Below are positions 1-13,638 of a stretch of DNA of 64,000 bases, one piece after another. The DNA is from Tanypteryx hageni (taxonomy: Eukaryota; Arthropoda; Insecta; Odonata; Petaluridae). A program made the position numbers and the translations under genes. Position 1 is the stretch's first letter. Every line of letters begins with the position of its first letter. The notes under the pieces are model-generated. The model saw only the letters and a list, made by a program, of their open reading frames with translations. It did not search any database and was not told where the DNA came from. Where the stretch lies: NCBI GenBank assembly GCA_028673005.1, contig CM054113.1:36398117-36462116 (forward strand). The letters are read 5' to 3'.

Positions 1-2200
1 GGACAGTTTTGGAAATAGGGAGAGAAAGAGACGTTTAAAAGAATCACAAAGATAATAATAAAAGGCTAAGTTTTCAGTCCGTTGGTCTAATTGTGTCTAG
101 CTATTGAAACGCGAATATCTCGATCAAGAATGTAGATAGAAAATTGAAATTTGGCAGAAATTTATATAATGAGGTCATCAGAAATCGTTTATTTAGGGTT
201 GGCATTGTAATTAAAGAAATACATGTCCGTTATTGGCGCTATTTTGAAGGGTAGATATATTGCACATCCTCCGAATAAAACTAATAAATTATAATTTAAT
301 GAAAGAATATTTTATGTGGATTGAAAATTAAAAAATATATAATTCACATTATACGTAGTATGTTCCAGAGAGTTGAAATAAGTTTGGCCAGCTAAAGTTG
401 TCCTACGTAATGTTTAACAAATAAATATTCTTTTTGTATGCAAGATTTGTATGTACGTGTATCACGCTGCGAGAGATAGCTACATTTTTAAAGAGAGAAT
501 GAGAAGGAGAATGTGAGGGAGAAAGGGTGGAGTATGGGAGGGAGGAAGAGGGAGAATGGGAAGAAAAGAGTGTGAATAATAGGAGGGAGAGAGGGATGGA
601 GAATGGAAAGAAGGAAGAGAGATGGAAATTATGAGGGAGAGAGAATAATGGGAGAGGGAGGGAAGAGAATGGGAGGGAGGGACAGAAAAACGGAGGAAGA
701 GAGAAAGAAAGGAAGAATGGGAATTACTTTAATTTAAATACACTAGAGAGCCTGTGATGCTTCGCTGTCATATTGAGTTGATTTCGATTTTAAAAAATAA
801 TTAATTTGAACAGAAATTTATTTGACAAAAGATGTAAACTTCTTTCTTCGTAAATAGAACAGAATATTCTATTTATTATTAACCTGTATTAGGATTAAGG
901 ATAATTATAGTTTAATTTTTATTTAATTTAATTTTTTAATTGACCAAGTGATGTGATAAATAAAAATAACTGACCTGGCTAAGTTCTTTTATTAAATCTT
1001 TTTCTTCGTAAATATTACAGAATAAACAGGTTCAACCAGGCTCAACATAAAAACATAAATCAACATAAATGTAAACAAAATAATATCGCAATATCTTCGA
1101 GGGGCTCTATTTTAATCTTATGCTGTTTAAAATGTTTTTCGCTTGGCTTCAATTAATTAATTAAATTAATTTTTTAAACGATGCTACAATAAAGATTTAA
1201 ATGGTTCTTTAATTCAAAGGGGAAAGTTTCCCTTATTCTTCAAAAATGTTCGAAATCCATGTAAACAAACAAAATGACCTAATATCGTCAAGGGGTTCGC
1301 CAGTATACACCCAATATTACCATTCGCTCAAATGAGGTGGCCATGGTAACTGACAATTCTCATTGTTTAAAAGTCGCGTTTTTTCGTATTAAAAACGGAT
1401 TTTCCGGAAAATTCGTAAAGTAATTGAATTTCCAGGGTAACTAAAATGAACCTCTTTCTTTTTCCAACACAACCGTTTGTCTCGACTTCGTATCCTGATT
1501 CAAACTAATTTTAAAAAGCTACTTTATAATTCTCGAAACTGATTCCAATGCTTTTCTTATGGAGTGCAGAGGTGTCGGAAACTCCCCCCCCCCTTAAAAA
1601 AGATAGTATTTAACGTTTCCGGTTGAATTTAGTAACGTCAAAGAACAGGATATTTTCGCATATTTACAAATTATAGTTGACGAAAATAGCCCAAACAGCG
1701 GCGAGGATATAAGCTTCCCAATAGGCTATAACCAACCTACCAAAAGGTTCGCCTACGACTAAGACGATTACGGTAATATAATATAAGATAATCCGCACAT
1801 ACCCGTCATATTTGACGGGCAATTACGCTAGTCTCTATTAATAAAAGCCTTACTCTGTGCCTAACGCTGACTTCATCGATGGCTCTTTTTAACGTGTTTT
1901 AACAAACTTTCCCATTAGATGGAAGATTGAAATTCCACATAAATTTTTGATTCAGATATAAAAATTAAATGAAGAAAAAAATACGAAAATAGACCCGGTT
2001 TCGACTCCAGGGGGGCGATTTCCATTTCCCGTAAGATAACAAGTCAAAAGGGATTTTTTAAAGTGCAGGCTTTTATTCTTTTTGAAATTAAATTTAGAAA
2101 TAATTGACGTACGATCTTCAAATTTAAACTATGTTTTAGGAAAATTAATGGTTTCTTATTCTATTCATCTTTTTCCGCCTACCGCTCGAAATCTCTCATA
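1..2200. other. Intergenic AT-rich DNA with purine-rich low complexity
   Basis: No coding signal. 481-720 is a GA-rich stretch of GGGAGGGAGAGA type. A C run lies near 1585. The phrase GACGGGCAATTACGCTAG near 1813 recurs in altered form near 3141 and 3288, so a diverged dispersed repeat is likely, but its limits are unclear. Confidence 0.5.
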
Positions 2201-2776
2201 TTAAACATTTAAATCACATATTTTGGGAAAATACCGGCTTTTAAACGGGATGCTGCCTTGCCCACCACGTCATTATTAAACTTCGAGAATCAATTGTTGT
2301 CTCAACCCGCATACGTGTAATATATACGAGTGAATAGATTGCCTTAAATTATCGTAGGGTTTTCGCGAAATTACGTCATCGTAATGGAACGGATTTATTT
2401 TGGATTCTTTTGCTTATCTAAACAACTATATAGATGTAGAGTAAGAGAGAGGGGAATGTGGGGAGGGAGAGAGGAAGGAAGGGATATATTAAACATTTAA
2501 ATCACATATTTTGGGAAAATATCGGCTTTTAAACGGGATGCTGCCTTGCCCACCACGTCATTATTAAACTTCGAGAATCAATTGTTGTCTCAACCCGCAT
2601 ACGTGTAATATATACGAGTGAATAGATTGCCTTAAATTATCGTAGGGTTTTCGCGAAATTACGTCATCGTAATGGAACGGATTTATTTTGGATTCTTTTG
2701 CTTATCTAAACAACTATATAGATGTAGAGTAAGAGAGAGGGGAATGTGGGGAGGGAGAGAGGAAGGAAGGGATATA
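2201..2776 (+). repeat. Near-identical tandem duplication, period 288 bp
   Basis: 2201-2488 and 2489-2776 are direct copies. The only difference I found is one base (ACCGG versus ATCGG at the start). Each unit ends in a purine-rich stretch (GAGAGGAAGGAAGGGATATA). The near identity means either a very recent duplication or an assembly artefact. Confidence 0.92.
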
Positions 2777-5700
2777 TAATGGAAGGTACATAGTGAGTAA
2801 GGGAGGTATAGAATTAGAAAAGGATTGGAGAAAATACATAAAGAAGGAGACGGAGAAAAAAAGGAGAGCTATGGATTGGAACAGGAGGGAATGAGAGATG
2901 GGGGAGATTGGAGAAAAGAGAGGAAGAGAGAGAGGGAAGGAAAGAGAAAGGAAGAGAGGGGGGAGAGAGGGAGGGAGGGAATATTATTATTTATTTATTA
3001 TTATTACTTATTTTTGACAAGCGGCTCATCATTGGAGAAAACAAGAATGAGAAATAAATTCTCCCGAATCTCTATTTTATACCGGCTCTTACTCAATAAT
3101 TACAGCTGTTATTATTCATTTCTAAGTTCCTCTTTGAACTTCAACGGGCAATTACACTAGAAAAATAAACTAATTTTATCATTATCCATAATAATGAGTT
3201 ACGATTGCTTAAGATTTACGTTTTCAGTAGGATTATCAGTCTTACGACGGGATTTTCAACTATATGATAACTGACACTCGTCATATGACGGACAATACAC
3301 TAGTAGCTAATAATAGAAGATGTAGATAACTCTTACAACCACACATAATATAGTGCTATAATTGGATCCAAGAGAAGAGTTGTCTTTTTATGTTATAATT
3401 TTTTCATGTTTATATTTGGGCAACAGCTTAGAAATTTTTAAAATTCTCTCTCGCAATCATGAAAACGATATATAATAAAACTATTAACTTAGTTACGTGT
3501 TTTATTCGTTAACATATTTTTACTTAACATTAGCTTCTAGATGCATCTCAAGTGTTACTTTCAATTACATCCCTCGAAGTGAATGTGTCGATCGCACATT
3601 ACGCTTCCCTGGAGATCCACGGTCTTATTCAATATCGCTGACATTTTCAAAGGTCCAATCATTTTCGCCAGGGAAGGGGGAGGGATAGCAAGGAAGGGTT
3701 TAACTGGGTTCGAAGCACGCGTCTATGGCTTCGTCCTTGAACCCACGCGCCATTTCAAGACCATCCCACGTCCCCGTAATTCCGAAGCCTGCCGCCGCGG
3801 AGGCGTGGGAGACAACGCGAGTTTGGAATTCCTTTCGATGCAGCCACTCTTTCGGCTTGATAAAATATGTCTCCGCGGCGAGGAGAATTCCGGTGTAACG
3901 CCGTCCGGAATCAATTGAATAGCTTCGACATTCCGATTGATTATCGACTCGTCTCATGCCGCAGAGACCCGTACAGAGTATTCTTGAATTACGTGTATAT
4001 TTTTTCCACTCGTTATTTTTTTCATATTCGTGTAATGCATTTGTATAAAATCGTTTTTCAAGGAATAGTTATTTAATGCAATGGGAAAGTTATTAATACG
4101 TAAGGATGCTAAGTGCATCTGTCGAGATATCACATACGTTTAAGTCTCTTCTAATTTAGCAACGTTCAAGTTTTTCATTGAAAATTTATTTAGATAACAT
4201 CATTCATAATGACAAAACTAGTTCTAAGTTTTTGTTATAAATTATAAAGGTCGCCATTATTGATGGAACTGCGTTCTTGTGTTTTGAAGAAAAGTATTTA
4301 AGGCCAATTAAGCGATGTCAGCACAATAATGATTTTATTAGGGCCTGACGTACTTTCTCAAATTCAAGGGAGGTAGTAAAATAAAAATTGAGGCTTACTT
4401 ATAGATGTAGTAGCTTTAATGAGCACATATTCAAATCTTAAACAAAAAATTTCTTTTGTGAAAGAATGTTATTGCTCCCAAGTACTGTCATAGCGAGTAC
4501 CGTAACTAGGGTGGGGCAAGCGGGACATCTGCCCCGGACGCAACTAAGTAAGGGTCGCAGAAAATCCAAATAGTAACTAAATAAACTAGAGACGATAATT
4601 TTTTGAAGGAGGAGGGTCATATATTAAGTAGTTTGCCTACATATTTATGAAATTGTTGCTCAATGAATAAATTTTTATTTTCTGAAATAAAACTCATTCG
4701 CCTTCTGAGATAACTGGAACAATATTTATTCCAAGGTATCGCTCCACAAAAATAATATTTCGATTAGATTTCCGAAAATGTGCCACACTAACTAATTTAA
4801 ATTTGTTATTATCACTTTTATTACTTTGAATTGATTATATACTATTTAGACTCGTATAAGTCAAAATGATTTAATCTATAAACAGTTCAGTTTATAAAAA
4901 TAATAAATCGCTTTCGATTTTCGTTCTTATTCATAAATATTTCACATGCTTCATTTTTGTGTTCAGAGTGATATGACATTTCTTGATATCAGCCGCACTC
5001 GACTCAGAAATCCGCACGCGTAAGTCTGCAGATGCTTTTTTCGTAATCTTATCTCATCTGTGAGTGGAATCTTTGCATCTGCCTCACCACTCTTCATTAA
5101 TACGCATTCCAAAACGACCGTTTTCCTACGTTTTCCCATCAAACATTGGGTGATGTTTCGACATGCCGGCTGCTTGACAAGGACACTTTAGGAGGCGATC
5201 CCTTCCGCGATTGCTCGACGCCGGGCCTGAAGTAATCCGCTTTTCGGCTGTGGGACGCGAGGGGGAGTGGGCGAGGCAAAGAGGCCGAAAGTCCCCTTGT
5301 TATATTCCACTTATGATATGAGAGACGTAAACGCCGCGACTGACTTCCTTTGTTATTGACTCGACTGCAGAGTGAGGGCGTGCGTGTCGCAAAGGAACAT
5401 TGCGTGACGCATACTTCTCTCGAATTTTCTTTCTTTCCTCCTCTTTCTTCCGCTCTTTTTCCTTTCTTTTTTAAGATGGATGTGTGCAATTGAGCTCCCG
5501 AGTGCTAACATGATGAGGGAAATGAATGTACTGGAATTAAAAGATAGTTTGAGAGAATAGAAGAGGCGAAAGAAGGGAATGGAAATAAAAGCGCAATATG
5601 AAAATGAGGATAGAGAGGTGATGTGAGAAAAATGAAAAAGTTGGACGAATGGAATTAAAAACTGGGAAGAAGGAAGGAGACAAAAGGAAGAATTAGAGAA

Positions 5701-5844
5701 GGGGAAAAGTAAAATTGGGAAGAAAACGAGGAAGAAGTAGATTGAAAAGGAGGAAATGGAGTCGCAAAGAGAGTGGAGAGAAGTAAGAACAAGTGAAGAT
5801 ATAACAAGTAGGGATTTACACGGGTATTCCGTGGTACTGAAGAG
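2777..5844. other. Intergenic DNA, no gene recognised
   Basis: Purine-rich repeats to 2980 produce spurious Lys/Glu/Arg frames. 3680-3960 and 5150-5400 are GC- and CpG-richer than their surroundings and may be regulatory or old exonic DNA, but their open frames match nothing I know. Near 4505 lies a short GGGGCAAGCGGGACATCTGC-like transposon scrap. Confidence 0.4.
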
Positions 5845-6731
5845 CTTTTCGTCAAATTCGCCGTAGTATAATCGTATGCTAGTGTATTTTCTTTGAAATC
5901 AGGAAATTATTTTTCCTTATACTGTGCTAGCCCAGCTTTTTTAATGCGTTCTAAACATATCTCGTTTTCTCATTATATACTACACTACAAACGAAATTTC
6001 TTTGAAATACTTATGTTCAACCAATACCTTCCAAATTCATAGTTAAAGAAAATTCTTACCCTGATATTGCGGTAGCCCTGTTTGGTCGACCCGGTTGAAA
6101 TAAGCTATTTTAGTTATTTATTTATATGAAAACTACGTATGCCATATTTGGTTAAAAATCAATGTTGTCATTTCTCTAGAAATGCGTGTAAAAATATTAT
6201 TAAAATTTGTATTGTGGTATCCCTGCTCTTTGGCTCCACTTTAAACATCTTGATTTCATTATGGTGCGCTTCAAAAATCTTATATACGAAATTTAGTTGA
6301 AATCCATTCAGCCAATTACTTCCGAATCCATAATTACTGAAAAAGTTAAATTTTTTATTGTGGCTCCCCTGTTTGACTGATCCGGTCCGAATATGCTATT
6401 ATGGTTTTTTTGTATGTGTGTTTATTATGAATATTAAATTTGGTTATAATTGATGAGGACAGTTCAACACATACGTGTAAAATAATTGTTTTTTTAATAC
6501 TTGTATTGTGGCAGCCCTGCCTTCTATACCTGTACTAAACATCTTGATTTTGTTTTTAATGTTGCACACTTCCATATACACATACAATATAAATACAGAA
6601 AAGGAAAGCTAAAGTTATATAGCACGAAGAATGTGATAACTGTTGTCAAAATAATGAAATTATAAAAATAAACAACTAAAAAGAAAACAATTAATTTTAT
6701 CAGATTAGACAGCGTCCAAAACGCCGTCTAA

Positions 6732-6793
<62 letters not shown>

Positions 6794-7308
6794 CACACAC
6801 ATATGTGTGTGTGTGTGTTTTGGACGCCGTCTAATCTGATAAAACCATAGCTGCTTGCAGAGTTCGGACCACCCCACCTGAGATAATCATCGCATAAGAC
6901 AAGTGATTTAGTCACCTCGGCCACCAGATCTACGCGTTGACGCTGCAATAAATGTTATTTTGAATTCGCGTGGAAAGATAGATATATAGTATTATTGGAA
7001 TTTTTCATATTTATTTATTTTTAATTGTTTTCTTTTTAGTTGTTTATTTTTATAATTTCATTATTTTGACAACAGTTATCACATTATTCGTGCTATATAA
7101 CTTTAGCTTTCCTTTTCTGTATTTATATTGTATGTGTATATGGAAGTGTGCAACATTAAAAACAAAATCAAGATGTTTAGTACAGGTATAGAAGGCAGGG
7201 CTGCCACAATACAAGTATTAAAAAAACAATTATTTTACACGTATGTGTTGAACTGTCCTCATCAATTAAAACCAAATTTAATATTCATAATAAACACACA
7301 TACAAAAA

Positions 7309-7310
<2 letters not shown>
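5845..7310. mobile_element. Element of ~146-bp repeat units ending in a palindrome
   Basis: From a terminus at about 5845 (TCAAATTCGCCGTAGTAT) the sequence runs through unit markers ATTG(C/T)GGNNNCCCTG at 6065, 6211, 6357 and 6504. Units 1 and 3 resemble each other more (CCCGGTT / TCCGGTC types), as do 2 and 4 (AAACATCTTGATTT), giving a ~292-bp dimer period. The right part folds back as a large inverted repeat. A reverse-oriented relative with the same terminus lies at 26750-27620. Non-coding, so presumably non-autonomous; superfamily unknown. Confidence 0.65.
6404..7310. repeat. Large inverted repeat with ~290-bp arms
   Basis: Arms 6404-6694 and 7022-7310 are near-perfect reverse complements. 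The centre holds a second inverted motif, GACGCCGTCTAATCTGAT, seen at 6821-6840 and as complement and partial copy at 6700-6740, plus (TA)n at 6737-6791 and a short (CA)n/(TG)n. Another (TA)n run, 7313-7368, abuts the right arm. Transcribed, this would make a long hairpin. Confidence 0.85.
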
Positions 7311-7372
<62 letters not shown>

Positions 7373-7379
7373 TAAGTAA

Positions 7380-10300
7380 ATATAAAAGTTGGTAAAAAAT
7401 GTGATTGTCCACAGAGTCATCACATTAGTGCGTTTTTAGACTACTTTCCAGAATGGAAATAGGCTTATAGTTTCTTCGTTGTGTCTGTATCCCCCTATTA
7501 ACTTTTAAACCAGTTGACCGATTATCATGAAAATTGGTAAAAATCTCTTGCCACTGGGGCCGAGCTCCCGACGATAGCTTTGTTGCGAATATTTAAAGTC
7601 CCGAGTTCGATTCCAGGAACTATCCTTCCCATTTCATTTACATGGGAAATGTCAAATCCATCGTACAGGGTAATTTTGTCTTGCTCATTAAAATATCTTA
7701 GAGTCGTAATATCGGAGCGGGATTTATACTATTCTCTGAGGAAAGGAATATAGATTCTAATTTTTATCGTAGAATTTTTCTTATCGATCGTAATTCTTCA
7801 AATTTTGCGTAAATACTGGCGTTTTTGTAGTTTTTAGGCGTTCTTTACAAAAAGTAAACAAAGAACGCCTCATGGTCAGGTCGTGTCCGTCCCTCCGTCC
7901 AAATGTTTCATCAGCAAAACTACTGGAATTTGGTATTTAGGATATAAGAGCAAAGAAAATGAGAAAATGGCATAAATGGTTCACGTAACCTAATCGGGAG
8001 TGACACTTGACTGGAGACAAAAAATGAACTTTTCTTCATATCTCGTAAAATATTACTTATAACTAAAAAGTCTCCAAATAATAATTTAGAACTCGTCAAA
8101 TAGCACGTTTTGTCCAGCTCATTTTTATCGCAGGAGTAGCCTATTTCAAGAAAATCATACGAGAATGTCTTAATTCACTTTGCCCTTGTTTTTTGTCAAC
8201 GAAAACAATCTTCGTGGTAACTGAAGTAAAAAATATCTGGTGTAAATAACTAATTAATTTTATTTTATTTCGTGCGCACGCAACATTTGATAAATGAAGG
8301 GAAATTAGAACTATCTATGACGAAGAAATGAACGTCAATACGTCTATTTTCTTTGCGTGTAACAGCGTTTGTAAGTAAAAAAATGTGTAATTTATGACAA
8401 AGGATTGAACATGAAGATAAAGATTATATTACTATTATTCGAGTGAGGTAAGTAAATAATTGTCGAATGTTTTATTAATTTTAACTGATTAATAAATAAG
8501 TCAGTGAATAAAAAAAATCGATATTTCCATCGAATCACTAATGGCATATCATTTTTCAGTTCTTAGGCATTATACTACGCCCTCAATATTTATCTTTTTG
8601 ACATGATTGCATAAACAGTAAAGAAAGCCTCTGCCTTGCATGTATGCACGCATGTTGTGTGCATCTTTCCTCTCTTGTTATCCCTCATTACGAGTGCGTT
8701 ACTATAGCAACGACTATTGTTGGACTCGGATTCGGTATAGTCTAGTATACACATGCGTTATTTTTGCCACAGATCTCGTTATCAATTTAGTTTTCTGTTA
8801 GAATGTATTTGTAATATTTTATAATGCTAAATTATTAAATTTGGGAACACAAAGAGCAACATATCCGAAAAGGTTTTAAAGCTAATAAAGGCAACATAAG
8901 TAATTTCTTCACCACATTTAATTTAAAATGATAATTTTGGAAAGTAGGCATCATAAGTTTCCTTTGGATCATCTTGTTTACTTTAGAAAAACGTGCTAAA
9001 AAGAGGTGGAAATAAGGGAATGAGAAGTGGCCAGGAGAGGGAAAAAAGACGTTAAGAAAAAGCAGACAATAGCCAAGAAAGAGGGTGAATAAGGGAGATG
9101 ATAATAAACGAGAAAGGTATTGCAAAAGGAGAGGAAGAGAGAGGGATGATTGAGAAAGTGAGTAGCAAAAAGAAAAAGGCGTAATGGAGTAGGAGATAAG
9201 GAGAAAGAGGAAGGGAGAAGGGTAGAGGAAATTACATCGAGTGAAATTGGAGGTTAGAAAATAAAGAAGAAAAAGAGAAGGAAAATGAATATAAATTGCC
9301 AAAGAGACGCAGGAGAGAGAGAGAGAGAGGGAAAGATGGAGACAATAGGAGAGAGGAAATTCAACAGATTCAAAGAAGTCGACTGTGTTTCTGGCACATC
9401 CAGCAGAAAAACAACGTGACATGAATTCCTCTAATATTGAACGCCATGTTGAAGAGAGAGAGAGAAAAGTCGATTATAATAGTGGGTGTGAGAGAGAGAG
9501 AGAAAGAAAGACATCTCCGGTGGCAGGTTCTCCCACCCCACACCCCGTCCATACGATTGAGTCGCCAAATCAAATCCACGAACGGGTTCACATAAGCCCT
9601 CTTGACGTCTAAGACAAACGACTACGTATCTTGCTGGGATGACGCCGTTTCATAAATTCCTGGAAGGCTGTAGTCCTTTATGTCCTGTTATGATTAAATT
9701 ACAGTCCGTCGTTTCGGGAGCAAGGGCGTTATGAGTCGTGACCTTTTTCCGTCTTGTTTTTTTTTAAGGTTGCTGATTGATGTATCGGATGTGTCGTTTC
9801 ATCCCAGGAAGTAGTTTTGTTCTCTTTTCCCCTCGCAATATGGCGCTGTCGCCTAATGTCGTAACAATGGTTTCTCGTAGTCGTAAATGTGTCGCGTCGA
9901 CAGGGTACCCTTTGCTCAATAGGCCTAGGTCGCGTTATTTAATTCCTACGTTGTTCTATGCGTAATTGGATGCTATGTTACTAACTTTTTATGACCGTTT
10001 TGGAGACTTGTTCCTGCTCAAGAATCACAAGTTAATAATATGCCAGGATGTGATTGTTACTCTAAGGTTGTGTATAAAATTATTCTTTATAAGAGGTTTA
10101 ATAAGAGATTATTCTACCCCTGTAGTAAAGTATTGGTCTGAAAAAGTTATGCATTTTCTTATGTAATTTTGAGTAAGCGGTTATAATAGACTGTAAGTAA
10201 TTGTAAAAGTATCGGGAATTATGCTTACGAATCAATGCATCGAAGTGGACACCATACAGAGTATCTTTTTTCATTGCAAACTTGCAACTGAGAAGACTTG

Positions 10301-10450
10301 AAACCTATACAAAATAGGGTATTTATAAATTAATTAAATACCAGAAAAATAGAATTAAACCAAATGTTTTAGAAAACAGGCTTCAGAAAATGACTCGCTA
10401 AATAATGGAGGTAGTAAAACCTTCGGAGCCTGCTCTTTTCTGTTAATGAA
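7380..10450. other. Intergenic DNA, no gene recognised
   Basis: 7495-7640 looks like a decayed repeat: it has the CCGATTATCATGAAAATTGG phrase of the 146-bp family and a tRNA B-box-like GAGTTCGATTCC. 9000-9520 is GA-rich, giving spurious Ser/Leu-rich minus-strand frames. A CpG-richer patch spans 9520-9960. No exon of copy A could be found. Confidence 0.4.
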
Positions 10451-10454
10451 CATC

Positions 10455-10830
10455 TAAATTAAGGGTTCCCAAAGTGTGGCCCTTGGGACAACTGCGGCCC
10501 GCGAACTCACTTCATGCGGCCTGCAACAAGTTTCATTCTAGTAGGTATATATTGTATATATACCTAATTCCATGGTACCCAAACTGTGGCCTGCGGGCCA
10601 TATTCTGCCCGCCATGAGTTTTACGATACAATGAAAAACATACAATTATAAAGACAATGTATTTTGTCTTTACCCTATATTACCATAATGGATAAATATA
10701 TTTAATACAAATCAGGTAATACTGACCCACAACTAAACCTTTTAGTTTCCTTATATTTTTCTTCAACTCTGTTTTCGACTGCGTGACCCGCGAAGAGTGC
10801 AGAAATGGTTTTATGGCCCTCCAGTCGTAA
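10455..10830. mobile_element. hAT-like MITE fragments
   Basis: 10455-10530 (GGTTCCCAAAGTGTGGCCCT) and 10573-10830 (GTACCCAAACTGTGGCC) both begin like hAT termini. The second shares AATCAGGTAATACTGACCC and ACTGCGTGACCCGCGAAGAG-type sequence with the cleaner copy at 50906-51164. Ends are worn, so limits are approximate. Confidence 0.6.
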
Positions 10831-10894
10831 ATGGGTGCAATTGATCTAATGGAAAAATATTATCTTCCCCGATTAATACCTGTGAAAAAATTTC

Positions 10895-11215
10895 TGATTT
10901 TTTTTTACCCAGCTGATTCATCTCTTGCCTACGCGCAATGGGTATCTGATTGTGAGAGGTTGTGCAATGAATAGCAGGATTGCAAGGGAGAAGACTTGGT
11001 GCCGGCTTTTAGCCTGCTCTGAAGGTCCCTTCCTAAGGACGGAGTGTTGATTTGAGCGCGCTCCTCACTTCTCTTTTTCTCGCCCTCGTCTCCTTAGTTC
11101 CAACACGCACAAATAGGGGGTGGACATCCTCGAAAAAAATCTACAGGATTCGAACCGGGCGTTGCTTTACCCGGCGGGGCCAATACTCGAACCACTACAC
11201 CACCGTCTCCCCAGT
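10895..11215 (-). mobile_element. tRNA-derived SINE
   Basis: On the minus strand the head has an A-box-like TGGTGTAGTGGTTCGAGTAT and a B box GGTTCGAATCC about 45 bases on. The body follows, and the 3' end contains CAGATACCCATTGCGCGTAG and an A run. The body resembles the SINE at 27962-28291. A second scrap of the 3' end lies in the other direction at 11449-11515. Confidence 0.75.
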
Positions 11216-11448
11216 TTTCTGAAGAATAATATCTCCACAATGTATACATCATTCATGTCCCGTCGTCATTTACCTGCAAGCGTAAAATAAATGAAGAGGT
11301 AACCGCAAAGTTAGGTATCATATTCGTAAGAACGTAACCAGTGTTTTTAATCATAAATAATTCCAGGTTTATACTTACATTATGTAATTGGGAAGTCACC
11401 TTCCTACCTAAAAATTTTTAAACTGACCAGATATTCAGTGCGCTACCT

Positions 11449-11515
11449 CTCAGATACCCATTGTGCGTAGGCCAGAGGGAATCAGCAGGTCGTAAAAAAA
11501 TGCGTTATGCTGTTC
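11449..11515 (+). mobile_element. SINE 3'-end fragment
   Basis: CAGATACCCATTGTGCGTAG and the following GAATCAGCAGGTCGTAAAAA match, in inverse orientation, the 3' end of the SINE at 10895-11215. Confidence 0.65.
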
Positions 11516-12304
11516 AGCATTTTTTTACAAACAACTATCCACAGGCAGTAAAAAAGAACCCCATTCAATTCTCTCGCTTTTCATTTTGCGGCCAAAAATA
11601 ATAAAACCTCTGAAATAGTGCCTTCGGCAAATATGAATTTCAGATTCAGAATTAAAATTCCTTCACATTGCAGCCGCCGCGCATTTCCTCCATTGCATCG
11701 CTTTGTTTTTCACAGTTCGCTCGATGCGGATGTCTGCTCTTTAAACGACCTCGACCCTTGTGACACGCTTTTTTGTTTAATATTCCGCAACGGAGCGGGA
11801 AAGATGCATGTGTTACGATGATTTTTTATCTTGGTACGCTTACATGTATATAGTTCAGTCAACGAATATATTATAAGTCACATTCTATTAAAATGTGGAA
11901 AAGCATAATAACTGCTCTGATGCAATAATGGTGATGTACTGCTTCCGCAAATACTGCAGCTTAAATATAACAGTTAGATTTAAGCTTCTTCATCGTATGT
12001 AATTAATGACGCTTTCTTCTGAGGGAGTTACTGAGGCAAATACGCATGTGACACGTTAAGTGCTAGTTGTTCGAATATAAGTAAATAATTTCTCTTCTTC
12101 TACGTGTATTAAACCTTTACTGTGATATGAATTTAAATACTGTAAATGCTAGCCTCACTTTTGTGCCATTCATTTAATTTTTTACGTTACATTTTGTTTT
12201 CGAATAGTGGCAAAAACATCCAATGTGCATATTTTTACTTTCTCCATATGCACATTGGAGTTTTCATGAAAAAAAATCGATTTCGAGATTTCAACGGAAA
12301 TACA

Positions 12305-12948
12305 CGTTTTAAGGTCACCTGAAGACGTTTTGACCATTTTCTCGATGATGTCTGTGTATTTGCGTGCGTGTGTGTGTATGTGACAGTTTTTTGTGGGTTC
12401 TCTAACTCAAAAACTATTAATCAGGTCAACGCAAAATTTTATATTTAACAGTTTTGTGAAAGTTGCAAGAACAGCTTAGTTTTAGGTAAAAATCGGTCAG
12501 CCGGAAGTGAGTGTTAACTCTTGTCACGTCCGTTATTTTTTAATATTTGCTTTAATATTTGATATATGCAAAAACATACTGAAATAAAAGTTATAGGAAA
12601 TATTATTTTCTACAACCTTTGTTTGAAACATTTTCCCATATAATGCATTGTTTAATAGATATTTCTAAAACTATTTTCTCATTTACCACCACTACACCAC
12701 CTATCGTCGACTATTGTAAACACTTTACGTTTAGTTACGTCTTTTTTCTTAGTTGTTGGAGCTTCCTGGCTATATCCAATATCAGAAGGCTACGGTTTGA
12801 GTTTTTTTGTTCTTTGTAAAGCCTTTAAAATTTTCTCGCAGTTCCTTAAAACATTTACTATCGTTTAACCTATTTGGAAATTTTAGAAATATTACATGTA
12901 TGGAGAAAATCATGTGGTGGCCACATCAGTTTTTTTAAGATAGTAATT
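12305..12948 (+). repeat. Dispersed repeat, left inverted copy
   Basis: About 640 bases alignable to the reverse complement of 16926-17548. Shared blocks include CCATTTTCTCGATGATGTCT, AAAACTATTAATCAGG, the AAAATCGGTCA area, CAATATCAGAAGGCTA and GGTGGCCACATCAG. A palindrome, CCAATGTGCATAT / ATATGCACATTGG, lies just left at 12218-12259. Transposon family unknown. Confidence 0.75.
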
Positions 12949-13638
12949 GTCCTATTAGTCCCGATTGAATAATTTACTAAATCCCATTCTAACCTACCGC
13001 CATCTATTCAGATCCTCTAGGCGGAGTGTTCTGGTTCTTTTCCCGAGAGGATGTCATTAATCCGTCTTTTCCCCTATTTCCGTCGCGTGTTCCCCGATCG
13101 CGTGTCGGAGAAGTTTTTTGTTTAGCGTGTCGGCAAGGCGCCATGGTTGCGTTACATGGTAGCTATCCGCCCATTTAAAAAATGTCTGCGTTGTTGATGA
13201 CGTCCTTAAGGTCTGCAATCCCAAAAAACTTGAGGAAAATGAGGCCGATTTATTTAAATGTGAGTTCTATTATTGGTCGTCGGTATTTCTCGGATTCTGT
13301 CTCGGGAATATTATGTCGAGCATCTCCCTTAAGGGGCTCCTCTTCCTTCCATTCTCGTTTCCTGGAATGCTCGATAGGATTCGATTGCGACACCAATAGG
13401 TCTCGCGTGCGCTTGTCCTCGATCTTGTCCACCTGTTTCCCTCCAACTCTTATCGTCTGCCCTCAACCGTCCGTCCCATACGTGGAGCGAATTACTCCTC
13501 CGTAAATATATGATTGAGGATATTCTGAACTCTCATTGTTTTTCCCTCTAATGGCTACCATTTAAGCTTTTATATCGGAATTTGTGTCACCAACAGCGTG
13601 GGATTTTCAATGCGGCCTTGGCTTTTTATGTGCTAAAC

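Noticed and set aside
3583..3957. Overlapping 85-111-codon frames in CpG-rich DNA
   Set aside because: Open on both strands in several frames with no family resemblance; GC-rich DNA has few stops by chance. Possibly regulatory, not coding.
7128..7379. 83-codon frame ending in repeated Ile-Tyr
   Set aside because: It runs from the palindrome arm into a (TA)n run; a chance frame.
8835..9422. 195-codon minus-strand frame rich in Ser and Leu
   Set aside because: Its length comes from GA-rich low-complexity DNA without stops; no domain or gene context.
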